Source: Linnemannia schmuckeri
Taxonomy: Eukaryota > Mortierellomycota > Mortierellomycetes > Mortierellales > Mortierellaceae
Reading direction: 5' to 3'
DNA length: 64,000 bases
NCBI GenBank assembly: GCA_029449235.1
Contig: JANATG010000008.1
Span: forward strand, 124,001-188,000
The stretch's first letter is position 1; each line of letters begins with the position of its first letter. The position numbers and the translations under genes were made by a program. This document shows, piece after piece, positions 24,001-35,782 of this stretch. The notes beneath the pieces were generated by a model, which did no database searches, had not been told where the DNA came from, and saw nothing but the letters and a program-made list of their open reading frames with translations.

Positions 24001-24620
24001 GATAGCAAAGATTAGTTTGGTACATCGTCTTCTCGAAAACATCTCTCATCATCATCCCCACCTTCCTGTCACTACCCTGCCCTTCGGACCAAGCCCTTCT
24101 CTAGTTCATTCCCAATATCACCCCTCGCCCCGCGACAGACCTGATGATGCTGACAGCAAAGGAGGGTACGCAGGGAATTTCAACCTGGACGAAGACGTGG
24201 AGCCATTTGGACAATTTGAGAACAGGACAAACTTTCCACTCTCGTATCGATGGGAAGTATGAGATCGTCCCATCCCTTCCGAGTTCGCCATAAAGCCGCT
24301 GAAAACGACGAGATCGTATACAAGGTCAAAAAACAAGAAGACCAAGAAGAGGATTCAGAAAGATGACAAGAAAAAGAACGGCAAAGGGCGACGAAAAAAA
24401 GAGATGAACAAGGATAAGGAAAAGGGAATCAACGAGGAGGGAGAAGCTCATGAGCATGGCAAAGAATTGGTATCCGACAAAGAACATCAGGGAGCCGAAA
24501 GAACGATAAAAACGAGTCGTGATGTTATCCTTCTATATATCCTGCAACAAACGAAAGAGCCTAGCGAGATTTTAGAAGGCTGTGTACCGCCACGCGCCTT
24601 ATATTTTTTTTTTTCTTGAG
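24001..24620 (+). pseudogene. frameshifted Lys/Glu-rich coding relic
   Basis: From about 24017 an open frame reads LPFGPSPSLVHSQYHPSPRD and then FNLDEDVEPFGQFENRTNF, and stops at TGA (24260-24262). A second frame continues as a charged segment (about 24350-24550), with KEMNKDKEKGINEEGEAHEH and ELVSDKEHQGAERTIKTSRD. Together they look like one decayed exon with a shift. No domain was recognised. It starts directly after the inverted-repeat element, so the insertion may have separated it from the kinase relic. Confidence 0.3.
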
Positions 24621-25696
24621 TTGCGCTTCAAGCCGACTCGCGTATAGCACTTGTTGACATTTCGAAATAGTTGTTCCTGACACGTCTTCCATTTGAAAGA
24701 TGTTCCGTCATTGATTCCTCTAAGCAAGCCTTCGAAGTGAAAGGCAAACGGTTGAGGAAAAAAAATGACGCAAAAATTTTCAGGAACAAAAAAAAGTATG
24801 AACTGTTAGCCTCACTTTTTTTTTGTGTCCTCGCATCAAGGCAGACTAGTTCTTTCTCCCACTTCTCGCTTCTTATTATCCTTTGTTCTTTGTTTTGTCT
24901 CTCTATCGATAAATCATTGGCTTATTATGAAGGATGGGGGTCAAGGCATGATCGGATAGCCTGGAGAGGATGGTAGTGACGACAGAACAAAAGTTCATTT
25001 TTTTTATCCAGCCCCAAACCTATTTTTTACGAACCAGCTTTAATCCTTTTCCGACAGCTCAAAGCCTAATTTTCAATAAACCGGTCCACGACCGCTTGAT
25101 CGAACCAGCTTCAACCAACTGGAGTCTCTATCTCTGGCCAGCCACAGAGCCTGTTGACCAACCAGCCAAAGTATGTCGACAGAAAAGCTTGAACTATTCA
25201 ACCTATCAGATCAACATCTTGCTCAACCAGCACACACTCTTGCAACGAGCACCACAAATTCATTCTCCAACCAGTTCAAGCCTCTTTCACCAACTAGTTC
25301 GAAATCCTTTCGCCAACCGATTCAAAGATCTCCCTCAGCGGCCAGCCTGCCCAAAGGTCTCTTTCAATCAGCAGAGGGCGTAACTTTTCCCTAGCTAAAT
25401 TCAACTAGTCCAGTACATGCCTCTCCCACTTTTTTTGTTTGCAAAAGTCCTCAAGAACCATACATCGTCAAGCACAAAAAAGGACCCATAGACGAGGAAA
25501 CAAGATTTGAATGAAATCGAGTGTTTTTTTTTTGTATTAAACGAGTGTGTGTTGATTGGTTGTAACAAAATGCTTCAAAAAAGAAACCCAAAGGAAGAAA
25601 AAAAAAAAACAACTAAAAACAGGAGAACTATGTGTAAGGTAAAAAGACAATTGTAAAGAAATAACTAAACTAAAAACTAAAGGGCTCCACTTCTTA
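24621..25696. other. gene-poor flank of the decayed island
   Basis: Mostly featureless. About 25020-25330 is enriched in AACCAG/CAACCA words. The longest candidate is 25173-25394 on the plus strand (73 aa, Ser/Pro-rich, starting MSTEKLELFNLSDQHLAQPA), for which I see no family or expression signal. The last part is the 3' flank of the Vtc4 gene. Confidence 0.4.
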
Positions 25697-28600
25697 TTAT
25701 GCGGCAGAGGTACCGTTATTAGCGCCGTTACCGGTCGTCGGCACGGAGATGAACTTTGTGTAGAAGTTGAGGAAGTAACCACCAAAGAGGAAGACACAGA
25801 GGACGGAGGGTCCAATACGGTCGTGGAATTGGCGGTTGGCCTTAAGGGAGAGGATGTTGGAGAGACGGATGTGGAAGATGCCCAAGGCGTAGAGCATGGC
25901 CAAGAGGGTGATAACTGTCAGGACCGCTCCTGAGATACGGGACATATCGTCACCAAAGTTGAGCAGTGTCAATGAGATCTGTGTTGTTTAAGAAAAAGAA
26001 GAAATGGGTTAGAATTCATTGAAATAAAAGCTGAAGGCAAGCGACATAAACGAGACAAGCTATGGAAAAGCAATAAAAAGGGACTTACAGTTCCGAGAAG
26101 AACGGTAAATTGGAGCCAGTTGAGGAAAGTACGCTCGTTGGCAAAGAAGACTTTGGGCTCCATGCGGACAGTGCCGGCGCCACGCTTGACAGAGCCAGCT
26201 CTCTCAGGAGCACCAGCAGCACCAGCCGCTGAAGGTGCTGGCCGCTTGCGGCGGATGGTGGACTTCTTGCGCAACACACCGGCGTTGCTGTTGATAGGGG
26301 GTGTCTTCTCTGTCAGTCCTGGCGCCAAAGCTGTATATTCAGAGGCAGCCAATGAAGATCTAGAATCGCGGTTATCAAGCCATGGGCGCACGGGCTGTCC
26401 GACAATGGGGCCTTTGCCGGGAGTGACGGGGCCGTTGTCGACCAAGGGGTGGGAGACATTAGAGGACCCGCTCGACTGATTGTAGGGGCTAGAGCTGTTG
26501 TTGGGTGACCGGCGGTTGTTGTTGGCTGCGTTCTTCTCGAGCATCTTGGCCTGGTATGTTGCTTTGTCCATCAGCTTGGGCTTCTTGGGCTCAAACTCGG
26601 AGAGAGTCTTGGGTCCACTGCCCTCGACAACAGCCATACCGGGAGCGCCGATAAGAAGAGGCCGTTGGGGAACTGGAGGGCGAAGGCCGGCTGTGGGGGT
26701 ACCGACAGGCCATGCACGAGGCAAGAAACCAGTCAGACCAAAGTCGGTGTTAGGGGGCTTGCGAATATCCTGGTCCATGGTGGGCAACCAGAAGGGAAGG
26801 ATCTGGATCTTGTCCTCGAGCAAAGTGGCAACACCGTGAATGTACTTGGAGAAGCGGGGGCAGGACTCGACCAAGTGCGAGTTAATGAGTTCAACAATCC
26901 ATGCTGGGGGCTCCTGTCCGTGGTGGGTCTGGAGCTTGACCTCCAAGACGGCGTAGGGGAAACGGGTGATATCCTCAGCGGGGAGCTGACGGAAGGGCCA
27001 GTCGATACCAATATCCTCACGCTTCCAGTTCTTGCCAGCACGGATACGTCCATAGTCATCCTCACGGATCAGAGCCAACTCGGTATCGAGCGAGATACGG
27101 ACACGGGCGTCGTTCTGAAGCTGGAAGGCGGTACGGCGGTAGAAGGCGCGGATAGCGGGGCGCATCTTCTTGCCGACAATGCTGGTCTGAACATCGTTAG
27201 CGAGCTTTTGCATGAGCTCGACATCCTTGACCGACTTTTGACCGCGCGTCAACAGCTTGGCGAATTTGACATCCATAGTGTAGCTGCCCTCGAGATAAGG
27301 GTTAATGTACTTTGTCTTGATGGGGAAACGCTCCTTGACACTCTGCTCGCCAGTCCACTTCTCACGATGGACCTTGCGCTCCAAGAAGCACTGTCCGTTT
27401 TCAGTAGGCTCAGGTCCATACCAGCTGCATTAGTGACCGAAACGGTATTTGAAAATGCATATATGAAAGAGATACATACAGGTCAGACACCATTTTATAT
27501 GCCAAGGTTCAATCCAACAAATAAACAAAAAAGAGAAATCACTCCGTTGAGCAATAAAACAAAAAAAAAAGCTTACCGAATACGAATGGCCTGGGCCATA
27601 TCCGACTTCTCGAGACGTCCCTGGTAGCACTCAAAGTCCTCGTTATCGACATAGACGGAGGAAATGGCCGAGTCGTTCTCTTCATACTCCTTCTTGGTGT
27701 TGAAGAGGAGGACGGGAAGATGCTTCATAATGACAAGCTTGACCTCAGTGATGTTATCGGGATGAATCCAGTACTTTGTCGTGTCACGGACAAAGGCGCT
27801 TGAGCCCCAGTTGGCGAACTTTTCGTCTCCTGTGTGCTTCTTTCCGCGGAGGGTGACGGTGTGGTAGATCGACGAGAGGCGGACAATGATGGCATCATAG
27901 TTTTCCTTGTGGAAGGGCTTGCTGTTAAGGCGAACATGGAAAATGGTCTTTAACATCCATCCTGTTTGTTTCTATTTTTATCAGATTGTGAATGAAAGTA
28001 ATAATTATGTGAATATCATGGCAATTTTTTTTTACATTCATGGTTGACTGGCATTGGTTCATTGTGTTTTGGTGTGTGTTTTGGGTTGGATGGTCCAAAA
28101 GGAATAAAGTATTGAACAGCATATGCTGCCCGAATGGAATGGCATTCGTTTGTGCTTCTTTGATGTGCGGGGGATCGAAAAATGGAGAATATAGTTTTAT
28201 GCTTTCGCTGGGCAAGTTTTTCGTTTTTTTAGTTAGGTCGTGTGGTGTGTGGGAGGGGAATGAAATGGACAGGGTACACAAAGACAGAGAGAACACAGAG
28301 AGAAGAGAGGGGGACGATGAAGGAAACGAAGGAAGGACAGGAAGGTGTGAAGAGAGCCCAGATGGTAATAATAATCGCATGTGGAGCCGAAAAAAATTGT
28401 GGTCCAAAAGGAGGATTACACCCAATCGATGTTTACAGCAAACAAGCAACAATAAGAACAACAACAACGACAGGGGACAGGCAGGGCGGAGGAATTGTTT
28501 TTGCTGTTTTGTTGTCGTAATTATTGTCCTTGTCGTGTGTGTGTTTGCGTAGGTTCGATGAGGATGGTGGACGCAGAAAAGAAATGGCCATGGGTCGAGT

Positions 28601-29367
28601 GCAGATTTGCCCTGGATAGAAGTGTGCGTTGGGAGGAATTTCCGTTTGTCATCTTGATTGGTGTGGTGTCTGTCCCTGTCCCGCAAGGCGTATGTGTTGT
28701 GTGTATAAACGTAAGATAGTTCAGCCTCGCCTCTTTTTCTTCCTCTTTGTCTTGACGTGTGGTGCCTGAAAAAGAGATTGGATAATCATCATCGAGAAAC
28801 AAAAGAAAGTCGAGACAAAGGGGGAGGAGGAAGTGGAAGTGGAGAAAGGAAGGGGGAAGACGAAGGATGTTGGAATTGGAAGTAACCCTGGCTTGAAAAA
28901 GATTGACGGGAAAAGGGAAGGGAAGGGGACGATAAGACAAAGGGGAAAAAGAGAAGAGAAAGAGGGGGGAAAGGAAAACTTACGTCGTGCTTCTTGACAA
29001 TCTTGAGGAAACCGGTATAGTTAAGGCGGGTGTACTTGGCGAGCACATCGATCTCGGCAATGACTCGGTAGATCTCAATCTCGAGTGCAGCCCAGGTCTC
29101 TTCCTCGGCGCCGTTCTTCTTGAAGTCCTGGGCCTGGGTGTTGTAGTATTTGAGCTTTCGGTGGATCTCGCCAATCTTGACGGTCTGAAAGCTGTGGACC
29201 TTCTCCAGCTCACGCTCGAGCATCTCAACAAAGTAGCCCTCGTCCGTCTCGTTCCAGAGTCCCGATGCGGTCCGGAGCTTGAGGACAGATTTGAGCTCGT
29301 CGTATGAGATATAGTTGAAGGACCATTCTGGCTGGGTGTATTGACGCAAGTGGTCTCCAAACTTCAT
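25697..29367 (-). CDS. VTC4: vacuolar transporter chaperone 4, SPX-domain polyphosphate polymerase
   Basis: Makes inorganic polyphosphate from ATP and moves it into the vacuole as part of the VTC complex. Exons 29367-28984, 27971-27577, 27424-26089 and 25978-25697 give 798 aa, all phases consistent. The SPX domain (1-about 160) opens [15 protein letters not shown] and has the lysine-rich KIVKKHDKQTG stretch that in this family senses inositol pyrophosphates. The catalytic tunnel domain shows the expected residues: TTKYWIHPD (K194), RIRWYG (R258, R260), [11 protein letters not shown] (K277, R280), [16 protein letters not shown] and [12 protein letters not shown]. About 190 Pro/Ser/Asn-rich residues follow before three C-terminal membrane segments of Vtc1 type. 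Yeast Vtc4 is 721 aa, so the linker is long here. Intron 1 is about 1 kb. Confidence 0.96.
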
Positions 29368-32300
29368 CTTGTCGAATATATAGTGTTGGTAGTGTGAGGT
29401 GCTAGTCTATTAGTCTGGTGGGGAAGGAGGGGGGGGGGGGGGGGGGGTATGAGGAAGGAGGTATAAGAGGAAGGGAGAGATAGAAGCAAAGGCGTGAAGG
29501 AAGGAGAATGGTTGAGAGAGAGGAAGAGGAAAAGGAAGAGGGAAAGGAAGAGGGAGAGAGAGTGGATGAAGTGAAGGACAGAAAGAGAGGCGAGAGGAGA
29601 TAAAAGAGTGAAGAAAAGAGAAAGAGAAGAGAGCGAAAGAGAAAGAGAGTGTAAGAAATAAGAAAGGGGAGGCAGAGGGTTAGTTAATCGCCACATAGAA
29701 ACAAGAGAAGAGAGTTCAGTTGTCCCAGAAGGTGTTTGAGGCCGATGGAATATAGTGAATATATACCACAGCGCAATAGGTTCATGTTCAGGTTCAGTTA
29801 TTCAGGTTCGGTTATTCGGGTAACAGTACAAACAAAGTGAAGACAGACAGAGAAAAGAAAAAAAAAAAAGTTCGAGAGCCCCGCTGGACAGAGGGAGAAA
29901 CGATGGAGGAAAAGGGCGTACTGTCTTTGGGGAGGTGTATGAAATTATATTTTTAAACCAGCCTGCCTCTGTGCCTTGTCTGGTTAGGGTTGGTTTGCGT
30001 GTATATAACAACCAAGCAAAGGACAACGATAGGAATAAAGATAAAAAAGAATTGGCCCGTTTGTCTGGAGATAGAGATATAATAGATGCTTTTCTTTGTT
30101 TGCGTTGTCTGTTGTCGCACCTTTGGTGCAGCACCTTAAACAAGGGTACACATATAGTAGGGGCAATTGAAGTGCAGAAATAGAAACAATGGAAAGAATA
30201 GAAAAAAAAAGAAGAGCAAAACCAAAAGGAAAATATGCACCACGCGATATACTCAGAGAACAAGAGTATGTGTGTGTGTGTCTTCTCCCCCCCCTCTTTT
30301 TAAACACATACAAAAGAAATGCGAGGAAAAGACATGGCGACAAAAGAAGGTAAGAAAGGGAAGAGGAAGGGGGGCGAAGGAGAGCTGGATAAATAAAGCA
30401 GAAGAAAGAAGAGGAGGGAGTGAACACATCCTTGGGTGTTGCTTTGCCTGGTAGTGTGAGTGTCTGCAGCGTCAAAGCTGTTGCTGCTACTACTACTAAT
30501 GTGCTTGTTGATCGTGTGATGTTGTGGATCGCAAATCATCTCCCACTCTTTTTTCTATTTGCCCCTCATCGTTGTTGCACACCACAGGTAGACACAGGAG
30601 AGAGAAGAAGGAAGAAAGAAAACGAACGATGTAATTGCCGGTCAGACGAGCCCAAGGACAGTTTTTTTTTTTCTTTTTTTACCCTCAGCTCTCCTTGTCG
30701 TCTCTGTCTTGCCTTGTCCTGTGTCGCATTGTCCCTTTTTTTGAGTTACTCCTTTTTTTCAATTCTCTTGTCTCTGTATGCAAAACAAAAAAACAGCACA
30801 CGCACACGACCAACATAATCTCGTCAGCAGAAGTAGTAGAAAAGGGAAGAGAGGGAAGAAAGAGAAAGGAGTTGTTGGTATAATACAACGGACATACGAC
30901 ATGTTTGTGGATTGAATTGAGATAATTATTTTTATCGCTAGCCCAGCTAACCAGGCCAGGAAGACAGCGCCAGACACATGAAATGTAATATCCGGGTTCA
31001 GGTCCAGGTTCAGGTCCAGGCGAGGTGTAGATATCCATGGGTTCCCAAACAATTAACCCATACGACATAGACACATACCCACCCTGGGATGATCGAGTGA
31101 AAGTGAAACCTCCGGATGTAACCCAAGTGAAAAAAGAGCGCGAACATAAAAAAAGAACAAAAAGGCAATAACCAGGGAAAGGAATAAAAAAGAAAGAAGG
31201 AAGAGACGTAAGACAGAAATGGGCGTTGCTAATAATTGTACCTGTAATGAGATGCTTGTTTGTTGTTGGTGTTTGGTATCAGGCTCGAACTAAGAGAAAA
31301 AAAAGGCGTCGATTCGAGTCGAGTGTTCTTCACGGTTCAAATTAGAAAGGCGAAGAAAGAAGGGCGTATGAGTGTGATGGCGAAGGAGCGGGCGTGATGG
31401 AAGGAAGGAAGGAAGGATGGGTCAAGAGGGCGCAAGACGAGGAAGAGGGGGTATGATCAAGCGAGTAAGGTGTATGTGAATTGAGAGGGTGTGAGGTTGA
31501 GAAAGGTACGTGGGTGTATCAATTGGGTATGCGGATGCGATGATGCTGGGTGGATGAGAAAGGAGCGCCAGTCAAGGGCCAGGGTGTAAGGTTGTTAAGT
31601 GAAGGAAAAGAGCGAGAGGGAGAAAGAGAGAAAGAAAGAAAAGAAAGAGAAAGAAAGGATAGCGATGGAGTATTAAAAAGCGTTTTGAAAGTGGCAATGA
31701 AGCGAGTGTAAACAACCACTAACAACAACAAAGCCGATGTCAACGAAGAAATAGATGGCACGAAACAAAGCTGTTTTTTTTTTTTTATTTAATTGGTATT
31801 GAATTGGGGGTTTCTGACTCCCGCATTCCCGTTTATTACAGTATCCCTATCTCAAGGCTCAAAGCAGTAGTGATGCTGTACTGTACACATATCAACATCG
31901 GAATACAGCCCTTCTTTCCTTCTTCTTGTTGATGTTGATGTTCATCTCCTTCATTCCTCCATTTCTCGTTGCCAATCCGTCCTTGGATCGCTCTCTCTTC
32001 ATTTCACATTCCTAAAGAGAAAAGCTTTCAACCCAAATCAAAAAAAAAAAAAAAAAGGCGCTCGACGCGGCCAGGTCGTTGGTTCATTCAATTCCTAATT
32101 TAAAGACGAACGGGTGGACACCAAAAAAGAACTCAAATGTTATTAAAAACTTGTTTTTGTTATTTTTATCTTCAGGGCAGGGGTGGAGGTTGAAAAGTTG
32201 GACAGGAGAGAGAGGAAGAGCTTCAAAAGCACCAGGCGACTTTTGAACCCACCCACCACCATTTCCAAACAACACAAAAGGTATGTTTGTTGCGTCCCAT

Positions 32301-33807
32301 CCTTGTATTAGATATCGTATCGCAGACAAAGTACCCACCATCTGGTTCGTTTGTCTGCCGCGCGGCCAAAAAAAAAAAAAAAAAAAAAAAAAAAGAGAGC
32401 GAAGGGGCAGGGCAGGACAAGGACACCCAAACGCAAACAGAGAAATCGTCCGACAGGGTAATACGAGAGTCTGGTCCCTCCTTCTTATTCCTTTGCCCAC
32501 ACACCCTCTCTCCGTGCCCCCACCCCTCGTTTTGCTCATTTTATTTTTTTGCAAGGAAAATAAGATGTGGCCATCAGAGGTTCTGTGGCGGCAAGGTAAA
32601 GAACATGGAGCGCGGAGGAAGAAATACACCAACCAACATCAACAAAGGTCATCGGCCTGTATCTGGATGTCGAGGGAACAGGTCCTTGCTGATCAAAATA
32701 TCCCTACTTGGGACTCTTAAACAGGAACATGCCACTCTTTATGCCTCTTTTCTATCAATTCATGCACTCGCACACCCTGTTCAGCCTCGACCTCTCCCCC
32801 GGACGAATCCGCAAGGAACAACATGTCTCGTACGAAAACAGTTCAATGACATTTTTTACTCCTGCGAGGCGTGCTTCGATCAACAGCATTTTTAATCAGC
32901 AATTGCACCCCCCGTTTCTTTGTCTCTCCGTTTGTCTCTCCCTTTGACTCCCCCCTCTTTTCATCAACTAAAAAAAAACATGAGAGTCCTTCGCATTGTT
33001 CACGAATACCGCTTCTCTCGTGTTCGATGCGTTGTCATAGTGTCTGTTCGTCGATCAAGCGAGTAAGAAAAGAGAAAAGGAGAAAAACCGACTGTGCAGC
33101 GGTATGCATCAATCCCTGCGCTCCACACAATCCCTTCTCACACGACCAATAAAAGACAAACAAATCCAAAGCGCACACGACCAAACAAAAACATACAAGC
33201 AAGACGCACACGACCCCCATTACACCATTACACCAACCAACCAACCAAAAACCAGACAAGGTCATACCAAGCCTAGCCCAGCCCGCGGAACTAAAAAAAA
33301 ATCTCCTCCCTCCCCTCTCTCTCTACCCTTCAGCCTTTTCCCTTCGCCTCACCCCCCCTTTTTTCCTTCTTTCTTTTCTACACCATGAACAAGAAAAGAA
33401 GAAAATTATCTTTATTCAGGTCCCAAGGAGGTATTATCGCGTTTGACAATGAAAAAAAAAAAAATGAGAGCGCAGAAGAGGCAAAGGGGTGACAGTAATT
33501 TTATGTAGGGCCGGGCTGAGGCTGAGGCTGCGCGGACCTCATTTAAAGGCCATCATCATTCATCACTTCTTCACTTTATCATATATTATACCCCGACTCA
33601 CACTCTGTCTGACTTCCGTTCATTTACACTTGACCGCAATGGCGACCCAGATCCAAAAGAACAGATGTCTGAACAGTTGTAATATACTCCTGGCTACGAC
33701 GCCAATTGTCTGTAGACAAATACCGAACAGGAAAGCTCTTCAGGGCAGTGGCTAACAGCTGAAAATTCGTCAAGTTGCGACTTGCGATTGCGAGTACGCG
33801 CGCCATT

Positions 33808-33850
<43 letters not shown>

Positions 33851-35782
33851 TTTCTACAGGGGCCTTTTTTTTATGTTTTTTATGTTGCTTATTCTGTGCC
33901 TGCCAGATCTTTTCTTGTATTTTGTTGTTGTTTTGTTTTTACTTTTTTTTTCAATCCTTACTTTGTTCCCTTCTTCCGGTCTTCTTAGGTTTCCTTATTT
34001 CATGGGTAGCTGGCTGAATAGATCGAAAAAATGTGCCCTGCCTCACTATGAGATTAGCGCATTGTCGTCGATACATGTATGAAAAAAAGCCGCTCCCGGA
34101 CTAATTGCTCTCATTCCCAGAAAAAAAAAAATAGCCATTCCCATACCCGGAGGACAAGTCACCAAACCAGCAGGTCATCCATTCTTCGGGACAGGTTATA
34201 TTAGTCTGCCGTAGCTTGAGACCAAAACCCAGCTCCTCACGCGAGTCTTGAGAGACAACGAGGGAAATGAGCAAACCACAACAACAGCAACAGCAGAGCA
34301 AAGCAAGACGCGCATGCATTCCATTCCAAGAGAAGGGAGGACGGGTTTAATGAGCCAGGAGAAATTGTAAAAAAAAAACGGAGCGGGCCCGGAGTAAAGT
34401 GAAGAAGTGAGTGAGCCCTTTCTGAGTGTGTGCCAAAAATTTGAATGACAAGGAAGAGAGAGGGAGTCGGAGCCAGGCCATTTTTAGAGCCTGCATACAT
34501 ACATGCATACAAACATACCCTCTTTTTGTGTGTGTGTGTTTCTACATTGAATGTTTTTATCTCTACATTGGAGTGTGGACAAAAATAAACTGACTCTTGT
34601 GTCCCCCAGACGAGACCCATGTGTTAAATAAGAATCATCAGCATTCAAAATAAGGCAATTCAACAATATCGGAAGAAACTGTAAAAAATGCTCGGCGGAG
34701 GGCGGGCGGAACATCTTTTGGAGTGTGGCATGGTCTATGTACATGTACGTGCCTGACTTGCGTCAAACGACTTGGCAATTGCACGAAAAACAATAATGGA
34801 AGCTGTCGACTATGACACTGCCATGCGAGATCAATAAAGAACAATGAGAAGGATGAAAAGGACTAAAAAAAAAAGAGGAGCTTTGCGAAGGTGGGCTGGA
34901 ACAAGTGGCAGAACAAGATCAAGAGCGACGGGTGGGCTGGTGCTTTGTTTTTCTGCTGTAGTTTAGGTTTAGCTGCGCCCTCATAAAACCACAACCCTCA
35001 GGACACACAACATAATAAAATAACAACAACAGCAATAGCATTGTTCTGCTTGGGAGTAAGAAAGAGTCAAGTCCAGCCAGGGCCCTATGTCTTTTTTTTT
35101 GGTCGTGTGAGGAGAACGGCGGCAATGTAGGGCATTGCTTGCCTCCGTTTTTTTTTGGCTGAGCATTTTGAGCCGATCAGATTAGAACACGCACACAAAC
35201 ACACATTACACTCATTTGTTTCGTTCATCAGATCAATCATACTCACTGCAGTTCGTTACACCTCGTTTTTGAGGCGCGTTTTTTTTATTTTCCTAGCAAA
35301 AAAACCTGTTAGGGCAGACAGCCCAGTAAACTACACGCACATGGATGTATATTCACAAAGGAGCTACAATAGCAAACAAAAAGAATGCAGCCCCGATGAT
35401 CTCTTCTTCATCAAGGGCACAAAAACAACGCCGACGACGGCTATGAGCCAAAAAAGAAGCCAGCCTGATTTTCATTTTCAAAGGCTGAATGTGTACGTTG
35501 GCCGTAAAGAGAGGGCGAATGGATTTTTGATGTTTGATGTTCTGTAGTGTAGTGCTGTGTGTCAGGAGGAGGCAAAAAAAGGGAGCAAGAACAAGAGTGG
35601 GGTTTGTCTCTCCTACCTTCTCTCTTCATCCATCATACACATTCACTCTTTCGCCATTTACTCACTCCCATCGACTTCCTTCAACCTCAGGACATATAAC
35701 GGAACACACACCCACACGGACCAGGAACGACCTACCAAGAGAAACTCAAAAACAGGAAACAAAAGGACACAGCTTGCTAGAA
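29368..35782. other. long gene-free stretch between divergent VTC4 and CDC50 genes
   Basis: A 6.4-kb region without a supportable gene. It begins with a G run of 19 at 29429-29447 and a purine-rich tract to about 29670, which is the pyrimidine-rich leader of the Vtc4 transcript. Other landmarks are GGTTCAGGTCCA tandem units at about 30994-31020, A runs at about 32040-32056 and 32369-32394, and a T run at 33811-33848. Weak open frames occur (for example 30759-31052 on the minus strand, with a hydrophobic SGAVFLAWLAGLAIKIII), but none has supporting splice or family evidence. Confidence 0.45.
30994..31020. repeat. two copies of GGTTCAGGTCCA
   Basis: A short 12-bp unit is repeated twice in tandem, followed by GGCGAGG. 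Related GTTCAGGTTCA words occur at about 29783-29812. Confidence 0.8.

Noticed and set aside
26665..27627. 320-aa plus-strand open frame
   Set aside because: Antisense to the Vtc4 catalytic exon.
28756..28765. Possible 10-nt microexon in intron 1 of Vtc4 after CTCTTTTTCAG
   Set aside because: Not needed: the acceptor AAATAG at 27972 gives KQTGWMLK in phase, matching yeast Vtc4 (KKTGFILK).
32708..32947. 79-aa plus-strand frame in the 29-36 kb gap
   Set aside because: No family resemblance, no splice logic and no conserved motif.
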